From positions 191,039-255,038 of the forward strand of contig JAKAWR010000002.1 in assembly GCA_021816935.1 (NCBI GenBank): a stretch of DNA of 64,000 bases, read 5' to 3'. Under the pieces are notes generated by a model that saw only the letters and a list, made by a program, of their open reading frames with translations, ran no database searches and was not told the DNA's origin. The translations under genes and the position numbers were made by a program. This stretch comes from Actinomycetes bacterium (GTDB lineage Bacteria; Actinomycetota; Acidimicrobiia; Acidimicrobiales; JAMCPL01). Position 1 is the first letter of the stretch; each line of letters begins with the position of its first letter. This document shows, piece after piece, positions 42,910 to 51,401 of the stretch.

Positions 42910-45055
42910 GATGGCCAGCCTCCTCTCCAGCCGAAGCATCCTTCTCCAGCCAGACGTTGCGATACCCGTCGTAGCGAGCCGTGTAGCCCGGGATGACGAC
43001 GACCGTGGTGCCGGCCATCTCGAGCACCGCCGGCCCCCTGAGCAGTGCGCCAGGCTGGAGCTTGTCGCCGTCGTAAATCGCGGTGTCGGCAAGGCCGAGC
43101 TCCCCGAAGTAACAGGTCCGGTCGGACTTACGGGCGTAGGAGGGGTCAGCGCCACCATCTTCCGACATCTCGATCCTTCCCTTAGGGGTCCTCCCCCAGG
43201 CCCTCACCGACTCGCCCATTAGGTCGCGACCCGCCTCCCTGAAGCCGGCCTCCTCGCCGTAGAGCCTCGCGTACCGGTCATCGAAGCGCTTCATGATCTC
43301 GTCCGCGGTCGGTCCGTCCAGAGCGGCCGCGGGTAGCTCCACCTCGACATCGGTCAACTGGAGGTGGTATCGCATCAACGCCGCCCTCGTCGATGCCATC
43401 TCCTCCGGGGTAAAGCCATCCTCGGCCAGGTCCGCCCGAGCCTCGGCCTCGAGCCCCGAGTACAGACTTTCGAGACCGGCGGCATCCTCCGGCGGGAACG
43501 GCATCGCATTGGCCGCGGACACCACCCGCAAGACATCGGAGTTGGCGATACCGAAAGCCGACAGGACCGTCGCGAGACCTGCCAGCGGGACCATCGCGGC
43601 CTTGGCTCCCAGCTCGTCGGCAATCCGGCAAGCATGAAGCCCCGTGGCACCCCCGAAGACGAACATGATGAAATCCCTTGGGTCGTAGCCCCGCTGGACG
43701 AGGTAGAAACGGGTCAGGTCGACCATGTGGGAGTTCACGACCCTGTGGACCGACCAGGCCGCCTCCTCGACGCTCATCCCGAGCGGTGCGGCAACCTTCT
43801 CCTCCATGGCGCGCCTAGTATCGTCAAGCGATATGCTCATTTTTCCGCCAAGGAAGAAATCGGGGTTCACGTACCCGAGAAGCAGGTTGGCATCGGTAAC
43901 GGTTGGAACATCACCGCCGCGCCCGTAACAGACAGGCCCGGGCAAGGCCCCCGCACTCTCCGGTCCCACCCTCAGTTTGCCGGCTGCAACGGACGCTATC
44001 GAGCCTCCGCCTGCCCCTATCGAGGCGACGTCTACCATCGGAGCGGCGACCACATGGCGCTCCTGGAACGAGCGGTTGGTGTAGCGGACCTGGCCCTCGG
44101 ATATCACGCTGACGTCAAAAGACGTGCCGCCCATGTCGGCGGTCACCACCTCGTCGAGTCCGGTGAGCTTTGCTATGGTCAGCGCCGCGGCAACGCCGCC
44201 CACGGGTCCTGAATGGAGCACACTCACCGCTCGCGCCGTTGCCTTCGCGGCAGGCGTCAGCCCACCCGATGCCTGCATAACCAGCAACCGGTGCTCGAGC
44301 CCCGCATCGCGGAGCTCGGCCCCCAGCGCCTCCACGTAGCGCTGCAACGGCGGCCGCACATACGAGCTGACAGCTGTCGTAGAGAAGCGTTCGTACTCGC
44401 CGAGAATCCTGATCGTCGCGCTGGACGTGTCCACTATCAGGTCGGGCCACTCCGCCCGGATCAGGTCGCTCGCCGCCTCCTCGTGAGCCGGGTTGACATG
44501 CGACCAGAGGAAGCAGACCGCGATCGCCTCACAACCCGCTTCGACGAGCTGTCTGGCGGCGGAAGTCACCTCGGCGGGATCAAGCGGCGCAAGCTCATCG
44601 CCGCGCTTGTCCGTCCTCTCGACAACACCAATGATATCGTCGGGCGAGACTATATCGAATGGCCGTTCGTTGGTCGATTTGTGGTACCAGTCCTCGACGG
44701 GAAGTCCCTGGCAGTAGGCGCTCCCCCTCATTATCCGGAGCGTCTCCTCGAAGCCCTTTGTGGTTATGACCCCAACCCGGGCACCTTTACGCGAGACAAG
44801 CGCGTTTGTCGCCACCGTGCACCCGTGGGCAAAGACCCGGGTCCTCGATAGGAGGGTCCCGAGGGTAGCCCCGAGGCCGCCGGCCGCCTCCTCCAGCGCT
44901 GCGAGAAGCCCCTTTTCGAACCTGGGCGGCGTGGACGAAGACTTGGCATGCGCGATCCGCCCGCTGTCGTCAAGGACAACCACATCGGTGAACGTCCCGC
45001 CGATGTCGGACCCGACGAAGTAGCTCCGGGATGACCCACTCAGATCCTGTGGCAC
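42896..45055 (-). CDS. Hydantoinase A/oxoprolinase family ATPase subunit
   Basis: The 719-residue ATP-using partner of the downstream HyuB. Visible are the actin-fold phosphate loop VGSDIGGTFTDVVVLDDSG, FAHGCTVATNALVSRKGARV, SSYVRPPLQRYVEAL, SGPVGGVAAALTIA, VTADMGGTSFDVSVISEG, GAGGGSIASV and FVFGGATGLHACRIADELGA. These are standard HyuA/acetone-carboxylase-type motifs, and length is normal. The GTG at 45055 has GGAGG just upstream and overlaps the mutase small-subunit stop by 16 bases, so it is translated as part of the same five-gene message. Confidence 0.92.
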   Translation of the reverse strand: MPQDLSGSSRSYFVGSDIGGTFTDVVVLDDSGRIAHAKSSSTPPRFEKGLLAALEEAAGGLGATLGTLLSRTRVFAHGCTVATNALVSRKGARVGVITTKGFEETLRIMRGSAYCQGLPVEDWYHKSTNERPFDIVSPDDIIGVVERTDKRGDELAPLDPAEVTSAARQLVEAGCEAIAVCFLWSHVNPAHEEAASDLIRAEWPDLIVDTSSATIRILGEYERFSTTAVSSYVRPPLQRYVEALGAELRDAGLEHRLLVMQASGGLTPAAKATARAVSVLHSGPVGGVAAALTIAKLTGLDEVVTADMGGTSFDVSVISEGQVRYTNRSFQERHVVAAPMVDVASIGAGGGSIASVAAGKLRVGPESAGALPGPVCYGRGGDVPTVTDANLLLGYVNPDFFLGGKMSISLDDTRRAMEEKVAAPLGMSVEEAAWSVHRVVNSHMVDLTRFYLVQRGYDPRDFIMFVFGGATGLHACRIADELGAKAAMVPLAGLATVLSAFGIANSDVLRVVSAANAMPFPPEDAAGLESLYSGLEAEARADLAEDGFTPEEMASTRAALMRYHLQLTDVEVELPAAALDGPTADEIMKRFDDRYARLYGEEAGFREAGRDLMGESVRAWGRTPKGRIEMSEDGGADPSYARKSDRTCYFGELGLADTAIYDGDKLQPGALLRGPAVLEMAGTTVVVIPGYTARYDGYRNVWLEKDASAGEEAGHHAGA

Positions 45056-45480
45056 AGTTCCTCCATGCCGGATACCACCTCGGGAAGCGGCGTGCCACTC
45101 GGGAAGACTCTCGCTACCCCCATCGCTTCCAACGTGGGCACATCGGGCGGCAGTATCAGCCCGCCTACGATAACGGGTATGCTGCCTGCTCCTTCGGACC
45201 GGAGTGCGTCGAGAACCTTGCGGGTAAGCCCTACATGAGCGCCCGAGAGGATCGAAAGACCTACGACGTCGACATCCTCCTGTACCGCGGCCCGGGCAAT
45301 GGCCTGGGGCGTCTGCCTGATCCCCGTGTACACCACCTCGAACCCCGCATCCCGGAGCGCCAGCGCTACAAGCCTTGCTCCCCTGTCGTGCCCGTCGAGA
45401 CCAGGTTTCGCAACGAGCACCCTGCCCGGCAGGCTGCGACCTGTCACCTCGCCCACGCCAGACGGTGCCGCGCCGCTCAT
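45040..45480 (-). CDS. Cobalamin-binding small subunit of a CoA-carbonyl mutase
   Basis: The 146-residue B12-binding domain carries the DxHxxG base-off histidine motif in KPGLDGHDRGARLVA, SILSGAHVGLTRKVLDAL and VIVGGLILPPDVPTLEAMGV with a GG near the corrin. This is the classic size of separate mutase small subunits, as in isobutyryl-CoA mutase. The ATG overlaps the large-subunit stop as ATGA, which suggests equimolar synthesis. The downstream overlap with HyuA extends the coupling. Confidence 0.95.
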   Translation of the reverse strand: MSGAAPSGVGEVTGRSLPGRVLVAKPGLDGHDRGARLVALALRDAGFEVVYTGIRQTPQAIARAAVQEDVDVVGLSILSGAHVGLTRKVLDALRSEGAGSIPVIVGGLILPPDVPTLEAMGVARVFPSGTPLPEVVSGMEELCHRI

Positions 45481-47150
45481 GCCGCCGGCTCCGACCATTC
45501 GCCGAATTCCTCGCGGAAAACAGCCGAGATCTCCCCGACCGTGGCGTAGGCCTTCACGGCCTCGATAAGGGCCGGCATCAGATTCCTGCCGGGATCCCTT
45601 GCCTGAATGCGGATCTCGTCGAGGAGGCGCCTTACCTCCCGGTTGCTGCGGCTGCGCCTGGTCTCTTCGAGACGCCGTAGCTGCCTCGCTACAGCGGTCT
45701 CGTCGACCTGGAACACCTCCACGTCCGGGGCTTGCGTATCGGCTCCCACATATGCGTTCTTCGCAACGATCTTCAGTATCCCTGCTTCGGCATCCTTCTG
45801 GAGTTTCATGATGTTCGGGTCCATCCGGGAGCGCAGCCAGCCCGATGCCACCGCGTCGACCGCGCCTCCCTGCTCCTCCACCTCCGCCAGGTGGTGCCTG
45901 ATGAGCTCCTCCATCCGATCCGTCAGCCACTCGACGTAATAGGACCCGCCCAGCGGATCGGCGACATCGGCCGTACCGCTCTCCTCGAAGATGATCTGCT
46001 GGGTACGCAGCCCGAGCTTGGAGGCCGCCTCGGTAGGTATCGCATATGCCTCGTCATACGATGCAAGGAGGATCCCCTGCACACCGCCGAGCACGAGGGC
46101 AAGAGAGCCGAGCGTCCCTCTGATCACGTTAGTCAACGGCTCCTCCGCTATGAAACCGCTCCCGCCAGACGATCCCGTGATACGAAGGCCCATCGATTGC
46201 TTCTTCTGGGGTGCATACCTGGTCTTGATGACGTCCGCCCAGACCCGCCTCGCAGCCCTCAGTTTGGCCGCCTCCTCAAAGAGCCTGAACGACGCCCCGA
46301 AGAATATCGTTAGGCGAGGTGCCACCTCGTCTATGGTCAAGCCTCTTGCCATGGCGTGCTCTGCGTAAGACAGCGACATTGCGAGCCCGTAGCCGCCCTC
46401 CTGGGCAGTGGACGCACCTGTCTCGCGCATGTAGACCGGCTGGACGTTCACCGGGTTGAACCGGGGCATGTACCGGCAGGCGTGTTCGATCAGATCGGTC
46501 GCGAGCCGCATGGAGGGCTCCGGCGGGTAGATCCAGGTCCCCCGTGAGCAGTAGACCGAAAGGATGTCATTCGTGATGGTGCCCATGATCTGCTCGGCGG
46601 TCAGTCCCTGCTTCTCCCCGACTGCGATAAGCATTGCGATGACGATTGGGGCGATCCCGACGGTGTTGAAGGATGCGGGCGTCGTCGCCAGGTCTATCCC
46701 GTCGAACAGGATCTCGAAATCCGCCAGCGAGTCGACCGCACAACCCAGCCTGCCGACCTCGTCCTCCGACATCGGATCATCGGAGTCCATGCCCAGGTGA
46801 GACGGGAGATCGAACGCCAGGTTGACCGACCACTGACCGGAAGCGAGAAGACGCTTCCACCTCACGTTGGTGTCCTCGGCGGCCCCGAAGCCCGAGTACT
46901 GGTTCATGAGCCAGGGCCGGCGTCGGTACATTGCCGGGTAGCTTCCTCTCGTAAAAGGATATTCGCCCGGGAAGCCGAGCTTCTCCAGGTAGTCAAGACC
47001 CACCACGTCCGCGGGCGTATAGATCATGTCGAGCGGGATGTCATCGATAAGCGTGCGAGCATCCCGCACGCCCGAGAAATCCCTGCTCTCCAGCCAGGCC
47101 TGCCGCGCTGCAACGATCCTCTGCAGCGCTGACTCGTTCACATCAGCCAT
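45477..47150 (-). CDS. Adenosylcobalamin-dependent acyl-CoA mutase large subunit, divergent active site
   Basis: The 557-residue TIM-barrel subunit of the methylmalonyl-CoA mutase family. Family landmarks are YPFTRGSYPAMYRRRPW, GFGAAEDTNVRWKRLL, LAFDLPSHLGMDSDDPMSED, ITNDILSVYCSRGTWIYPP and PSMRLATDL. The Arg of CSRGTW lines up with the substrate-carboxylate Arg of methylmalonyl-CoA mutase. The segment usually written SGYHxQEAG is PVYMRETG here, so the conserved Tyr-His pair becomes Val239-Tyr240. It lacks the SVDFD motif of 2-hydroxyisobutyryl-CoA mutase. Substrate therefore unknown. The ATG was chosen because GGAGGAG lies just upstream, ten bases after the acyl-CoA dehydrogenase stop. Confidence 0.93.
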   Translation of the reverse strand: MADVNESALQRIVAARQAWLESRDFSGVRDARTLIDDIPLDMIYTPADVVGLDYLEKLGFPGEYPFTRGSYPAMYRRRPWLMNQYSGFGAAEDTNVRWKRLLASGQWSVNLAFDLPSHLGMDSDDPMSEDEVGRLGCAVDSLADFEILFDGIDLATTPASFNTVGIAPIVIAMLIAVGEKQGLTAEQIMGTITNDILSVYCSRGTWIYPPEPSMRLATDLIEHACRYMPRFNPVNVQPVYMRETGASTAQEGGYGLAMSLSYAEHAMARGLTIDEVAPRLTIFFGASFRLFEEAAKLRAARRVWADVIKTRYAPQKKQSMGLRITGSSGGSGFIAEEPLTNVIRGTLGSLALVLGGVQGILLASYDEAYAIPTEAASKLGLRTQQIIFEESGTADVADPLGGSYYVEWLTDRMEELIRHHLAEVEEQGGAVDAVASGWLRSRMDPNIMKLQKDAEAGILKIVAKNAYVGADTQAPDVEVFQVDETAVARQLRRLEETRRSRSNREVRRLLDEIRIQARDPGRNLMPALIEAVKAYATVGEISAVFREEFGEWSEPAA

Positions 47151-47160
47151 CAGCTCCTCC

Positions 47161-48303
47161 TTACTCCAGCGCACTTTCCAGGTGGCGAGCCACGAGCACG
47201 CGTTGAACCTGGTTCGTGCCCTCGTAGATCTGGAGCAACTTCGCCTCCCGCATCATCCGCTCCACGGGGAACTCCCTCGTGTACCCCGAGCCGCCGAGCA
47301 CCTGAACAGCGTCCGTGGTCACCTGCATGGCGACGTCCGTGGCGAAGCACTTGGCCATTGAGGCCAGCGCGGTGCCCAGCACCTCATCGTCACGGTAGAC
47401 CGAGGCCGCCCTGTATAGGAGCGATCTCGCCGCTTCCGTCCGGATCGCCATATCCGCCAGCATAAACGAAACTCCCTGGAACTTGATGATCGGCCTGCCG
47501 AACTGGCGCCGCTCGGTGGCGTAGCGGGTAGCGACCTCGGTAGCCTCCGCAGCCAGGCCAGTCGCAACGGCAGTCACGATCAGGCGGCCCTTGCTCATAG
47601 CGTGTATGAAGCCTGCAGGCAGGGGTGCCTCCCCGAGTAGCGCTCCGGACGGCACCTCGACACCGTCGAGAACGACCTCGCAGGCATGAAGGGCCGCCCC
47701 GGCCATCTTGCTGTAGACGGAGGTGAACTCGAGTCCGGCGGATCCCTTCTCGACCAGGAAAGTGCCGAAACCGTCCGCGCCACCCTCGCCGAGCCTCGCA
47801 ACGAGGAGTATCACGTCGGCTATATCGGCATTGGTGATGAAACGCTTGGTGCCGTTGATCCTCCAGCCGCCACCGTGCTCGACAGCCGTGGTCGTCAGGG
47901 AGAGGGCGTCGGATCCGGATTCCGGTTCAGTGAGGGCTATCGCGGGCAGGAGGTCACCGGCCACGATTGGCTTGACCCATCTTGCCCGCTGCTCCTCCGT
48001 CCCACCGAGAAGGATGCTCTCCGCGATCATCGTCGAGACCCCCACCCTCGGGGCGAAGCTGGCGCTCACCCTACCCAGCTCTTCGGCGGCGAGGCATGCT
48101 TCGAGGACTCCCGCTCCGGAGCCGCCCATGTCCTCCGGCACTGTCAGGCCGAGCAGCCCTTGAGCACCCAGCGCCCGGTAGAGGTCCCACGGGAACTCCG
48201 GACTTTCGTCTATCGCGGCCGCGTAAGGTGCGAGCTTCGCCCGGGCGAAGCGCCTGACGGTATCCTGGAAGGCGACCTGCTCCTCGGTCAGCTGGAACTG
48301 CAC
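47161..48303 (-). CDS. Acyl-CoA dehydrogenase
   Basis: FAD enzyme that introduces an alpha-beta double bond into an acyl-CoA, passing electrons to ETF. The 380 residues are typical: ALTEPESGSDALSLTTTA, GWRINGTKRFITNADIADVI, ERRQFGRPIIKFQGVSFMLA, QVLGGSGYTREFPVERMMRE and the catalytic Glu region KLLQIYEGTNQVQR. It is first in the five-gene minus-strand operon with the mutase and HyuAB and may oxidise the rearranged acyl-CoA. Electron-transfer flavoprotein genes are not in the window. Confidence 0.96.
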   Translation of the reverse strand: MQFQLTEEQVAFQDTVRRFARAKLAPYAAAIDESPEFPWDLYRALGAQGLLGLTVPEDMGGSGAGVLEACLAAEELGRVSASFAPRVGVSTMIAESILLGGTEEQRARWVKPIVAGDLLPAIALTEPESGSDALSLTTTAVEHGGGWRINGTKRFITNADIADVILLVARLGEGGADGFGTFLVEKGSAGLEFTSVYSKMAGAALHACEVVLDGVEVPSGALLGEAPLPAGFIHAMSKGRLIVTAVATGLAAEATEVATRYATERRQFGRPIIKFQGVSFMLADMAIRTEAARSLLYRAASVYRDDEVLGTALASMAKCFATDVAMQVTTDAVQVLGGSGYTREFPVERMMREAKLLQIYEGTNQVQRVLVARHLESALE

Positions 48304-48700
48304 TATGTGGCTATTCTCTGCTCGCCGGCGGCGCAGTTCAAGGGACTTCGGTCACAACTTGGGGCAACCTGCTCCCCTTGTCCTCCCTGTTCAGAGCGTG
48401 TAAATTGAAAGTTAATCAATTGATGCGTCAGTCAGTTAGGGTTCTTGTGAGGGGGCGGGGCAGTTATGAAAGGTTAGGAAGGGAGTACGGGCCGGGCTTG
48501 GAGGGCGGGGACAGATGAAGGGTGCGGCGGGAGCGGGAGCTGGGTGGTTGGTAATTAGGGACATGGGAGGCGGAGCGGGAGCTGGGTGGTTGGTAATTAG
48601 GGACATGGGAGGCGGAGCGGGAGCTGGACTGAGCGGGGGGCCCGAGGTGCAGCCGGAGGAAACGCTGCGAGTGCAGGCGGTTAACTAAGGAGTTGAGCAG
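48304..48700. promoter_or_regulatory. Divergent control region between the mutase/HyuAB operon and the amidohydrolase/ligase operon
   Basis: The 397-base region must hold both promoters. It includes an AT-rich stretch around 48400-48440 with the perfect 10-base palindrome ATCAATTGAT (48415-48424), and a G-rich tract with tandem 42-base repeats nearer the plus-strand genes. No cobalamin-riboswitch signature was recognised. The amidohydrolase has AAGGAG eleven bases before its ATG. A repressor or activator binding the palindrome could set both operons, but no regulator gene is adjacent. Confidence 0.45.
48531..48627 (+). repeat. 42-base tandem repeats, two full copies plus 13 bases
   Basis: A unit beginning GAGCGGGAGCTGGGTGGTTG and including TAATTAGGGACATGGGAGG occurs at 48531-48572 and 48573-48614 without change, followed by a partial third copy. 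Each copy has an AT-rich core in GC-rich DNA and a GGGAGG. No reading frame through the repeats looks coding. Copy number may vary between strains and affect expression of the genes on either side. Confidence 0.85.
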
Positions 48701-49567
48701 ATGAACCTGAGACCGGATTTGTTGGCGATCGACATACACGTCCACCCTCCCGTGGCCGAGATGAACGCTGCGGGCGGGGAGCTGGCCCTGGCAGCCGCCA
48801 GAAGTTTCGGGATAGAGATCGACGAGCCAATCGCCATGCCGCTCGAAGCCGTAGCGAACGACTACTCCTCCCAGGCTATGATGGCGGTGCTGCTCGCATG
48901 GGATGCCGAGTCCGCGACCGGATACCCCCGCTACTCCAACGACGAGGTGGCAGGAGCCGTCGAGAAGTACCCGGACACCTTCATCGGCTTCGGAAGCGTT
49001 GACCCGTGGAAAGGAAAGGTGGCCATCGCGGAGGCCAAACGGGCCGCCGGGGACCTGGGCCTCAAGGGCTTCAAGTTCCAGCAGTGCGCCCAGGCGTTCC
49101 GCCCCGACGACCACCGGTTCTACCCGCTCTGGGAAACCATAGCTGCTCTCGGCGTCCCCGCTCTGTTCCACTTGGGAACTACGGGATTCGGGGCAGGCAC
49201 CCGGGGAGGCATGGGGATCAAGCTCGACTACGCGCGACCTGTCTACATCGACACCATGGCCGCCGACTTCCCCGAGCTCGACATCATCATGGCCCACCCC
49301 GGCTGGCCGTGGGAGCAGGAGGCCCTGGCAGTGGCTCTCCACAAGTCCAACTGCTACCTCGACCTCTCCGGGTGGAGCCCGAAACGCTTTTCGAAGGAGC
49401 TGGTTCGCTCCATCAACCGGGAGCTCAAGGAGAGGGCGCTTTTCGGCACCGATTACCCGATGATTCACCCGACCAAGTGGATGGCTAGCTTCGACACCCT
49501 TGAGGTCGATCCCGAGGTGAAGCAGAAGGTGCTGCTCGACAACGCAAAGGCGCTCCTTCGGCTCTGA
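48701..49567 (+). CDS. Amidohydrolase family 2 metal-dependent hydrolase/decarboxylase
   Basis: The 288-residue TIM-barrel of the COG2159 type. Metal-binding motifs are DIHVHPP near the N-terminus, FHLGTTG, MAHPGWPWEQEA and LFGTDYPMIHPTKW with the final catalytic Asp. A conserved GFKFQQCAQAFRPDD segment resembles gamma-resorcylate decarboxylase-like relatives. Reaction candidates are hydrolysis of a cyclic amide or lactone, hydration or decarboxylation. The ligase follows 23 bases downstream, so the product is probably an acid that is then activated with CoA. Confidence 0.88.
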   Translation: MNLRPDLLAIDIHVHPPVAEMNAAGGELALAAARSFGIEIDEPIAMPLEAVANDYSSQAMMAVLLAWDAESATGYPRYSNDEVAGAVEKYPDTFIGFGSVDPWKGKVAIAEAKRAAGDLGLKGFKFQQCAQAFRPDDHRFYPLWETIAALGVPALFHLGTTGFGAGTRGGMGIKLDYARPVYIDTMAADFPELDIIMAHPGWPWEQEALAVALHKSNCYLDLSGWSPKRFSKELVRSINRELKERALFGTDYPMIHPTKWMASFDTLEVDPEVKQKVLLDNAKALLRL

Positions 49568-49590
49568 GAAGGAAGGGTGGTCAGACCACG

Positions 49591-51144
49591 ATGAATTACG
49601 TAGAGAAGCTGGAGGCGGCCGCAGCCACGAACCCGGCGAAAGTGGCCATCATCTGGGACGATCCGGATGGCCCGCCGGTTGAGGTTACCTATGCGGAGCT
49701 GATTGCGGACATCAGCAGGTTCGCAAATGCCCTGAGACGCCTGGAGGTGCGTCCGGGCGACCGCGTCGCCCTCATGCTCAACAACAGACCCGAGTTCCCC
49801 GCGGTCTACTATGCGTGCGGGAAGATCGGCGCCACCGTAGTGCTCGTCAACACCCTCCTCAAGAAGGACGAGATCGACTACATACTCAAGGACGCGTCCT
49901 GCAGGTTCCTCGTAACCAACGCAAAGGGCTGCGAGGAGGCGGCGGCACTTTTCGCCGGTGGGGCGGATGGCGTCGGGCTCGCCATCGCGCCGCGGAGCCG
50001 CATCATCTCGGTCGACCCCGTCGACGACACTCTCTACTACCGGGATCTGATCGAAGCGGAAGAGCCGGTAGCCCCTAGCTACGATGCCGAGCCCGACGAG
50101 GTCCCCGAGATCAAGTACACATCGGGGACAACCGGCCATCCGAAAGGCGTGATGCACACCCACCGGAACATCGTCAGGTTCACAGAGATGCTCGAATCGG
50201 TCTTCCCCGCCGAGGACAACGACCGGGTGCTCTGCTTCATGCCGCTGTACCACGGCTTCGGCGACATGTCCATGCTTCACCCGACGCTTTTCGGCGGGGG
50301 GACCATAATCCTGCAAGATCCCTTCGACCCCAACCGGGTGCTCGCCGCAGTCGAGAGACATCGTGCAACGATCATGGGTGCGGTCCCCGCTGTATTCTGG
50401 GTCCTGCTCAACACGCCAGGGGCCGAGAAGTACGACATCTCCTCGCTCCGATACGTCATGTCGGGTGGGCAGTCGATACCCGAGGAGACGCTCAACGAGT
50501 TCGAGAAACGCTTCGGATGTACGGTCTACGAAGGCTACGGCCTCACCGAGTCGACGGCCGGGAGCGCCAGCGGGCTCCCCGGCATGCCTCGCAAGATCGG
50601 TTCGGTGGGGGTGCCGTTGCCGGGCGTGGAAGTCCGCATCGCCGACGTATCGGGACCGGATGCAGGCCATACGAACACTCCGGCCGCCCCGGGGGCGCGC
50701 GGGGAAGTCCTCTTGCGAACCGAACTGAACATGCTCGGATACCTCGGCAAGCCGGCCGAGACCGCAGAGGTGCTCGACGCCGATGGCTGGCTGCATACCG
50801 GCGACATCGGCTACCTGGATGAGGACGGATACCTATTCATCGTCGACCGCCTCAAGGAGATGATCATCATGACGGGCGAGAACATCTACCCGTCCGAGCT
50901 CGAGAACGTCATCGCCCAGCATCCTGCAGTCGCCCAGGTTGCCGTCGTGGGTGCGCCCGACCCCCGCCGCGGTCAGGTCCCGAAGGCGGTGGTGACCCTA
51001 CGACCTGGAACCTCGCTGGGAGACGGCGACCTCGAATCCTGGTGTAAGGAGAGGATGGCCCCCTTCAAGGTCCCTCGAATCGTCGAGGTCCGCGAGTCGC
51101 TGCCGCTCACACCCTCGGGGAAAATCGCCAAGAAAGAGCTTTAG
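49591..51144 (+). CDS. Acyl-CoA synthetase (AMP-forming ligase)
   Basis: Activates a carboxylic acid with ATP and CoA. The 517 residues follow the family: P-loop-like IKYTSGTTGHPKGVMHTH (A3), MPLYHGFGDMSML (A4), YEGYGLTESTAG (A5), GWLHTGDIGYLDEDGYLFIV (A7), DRLKEMIIMTGENIYPSELE (A8) and the terminal PLTPSGKIAKKEL lysine. The acid-binding pocket gives no clear substrate. It is in a short operon with the amidohydrolase and points to uptake and activation of an external acid feeding the divergent mutase operon. Confidence 0.94.
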   Translation: MNYVEKLEAAAATNPAKVAIIWDDPDGPPVEVTYAELIADISRFANALRRLEVRPGDRVALMLNNRPEFPAVYYACGKIGATVVLVNTLLKKDEIDYILKDASCRFLVTNAKGCEEAAALFAGGADGVGLAIAPRSRIISVDPVDDTLYYRDLIEAEEPVAPSYDAEPDEVPEIKYTSGTTGHPKGVMHTHRNIVRFTEMLESVFPAEDNDRVLCFMPLYHGFGDMSMLHPTLFGGGTIILQDPFDPNRVLAAVERHRATIMGAVPAVFWVLLNTPGAEKYDISSLRYVMSGGQSIPEETLNEFEKRFGCTVYEGYGLTESTAGSASGLPGMPRKIGSVGVPLPGVEVRIADVSGPDAGHTNTPAAPGARGEVLLRTELNMLGYLGKPAETAEVLDADGWLHTGDIGYLDEDGYLFIVDRLKEMIIMTGENIYPSELENVIAQHPAVAQVAVVGAPDPRRGQVPKAVVTLRPGTSLGDGDLESWCKERMAPFKVPRIVEVRESLPLTPSGKIAKKEL

Positions 51145-51222
51145 CCTCGGCGGGGCGAGGACGTCCAGTGTGAGGACGTCCAGGGGACGTCCGAGCAAAG
51201 GAAGGGACGTGGACCTCCGAGA

Positions 51223-51263
51223 GGACCGGCGGTGGCAAAGTGCCGCTTTCCCCCCGCCGGTCC
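51223..51263 (+). promoter_or_regulatory. 10-base perfect stem between ligase and MFS gene
   Basis: GGACCGGCGG (51223-51232) pairs with CCGCCGGTCC (51254-51263), with a nested GGCA-AAG-TGCC hairpin in the loop. There is no T-run, so it is either a weak terminator of the ligase operon or a structured leader of the MFS message. Just upstream (51157-51212) the sequence GGACGTCC recurs three times in 12-base repeats (GAGGACGTCCAG), possible regulator sites. Confidence 0.4.
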
Positions 51264-51401
51264 GTAATCCCGGCAATCCGGCCGGCGTCGTAGTAATGTG
51301 CTACCCAGTATCAAGCGATGCTGCTGGCCTGCACATTCGGGCGGCCGGGTGTATGAACGGGGAAGCTTCGACAAGGGGGCAACCCGAGAATGGAGGCTGC
51401 A

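Noticed and set aside
45477-47150. Assignment as 2-hydroxyisobutyryl-CoA mutase
   Set aside because: The Asp in SVDFD thought to mark that enzyme is Ala here (NLAFD).
48304-48480. Cobalamin riboswitch upstream of the B12 mutase operon
   Set aside because: I could not find the conserved B12-box or the expected stems when reading the minus strand.
48531-48627. Possible CRISPR-like array
   Set aside because: The repeats are directly adjacent with no spacers and number only two; no cas genes are nearby.
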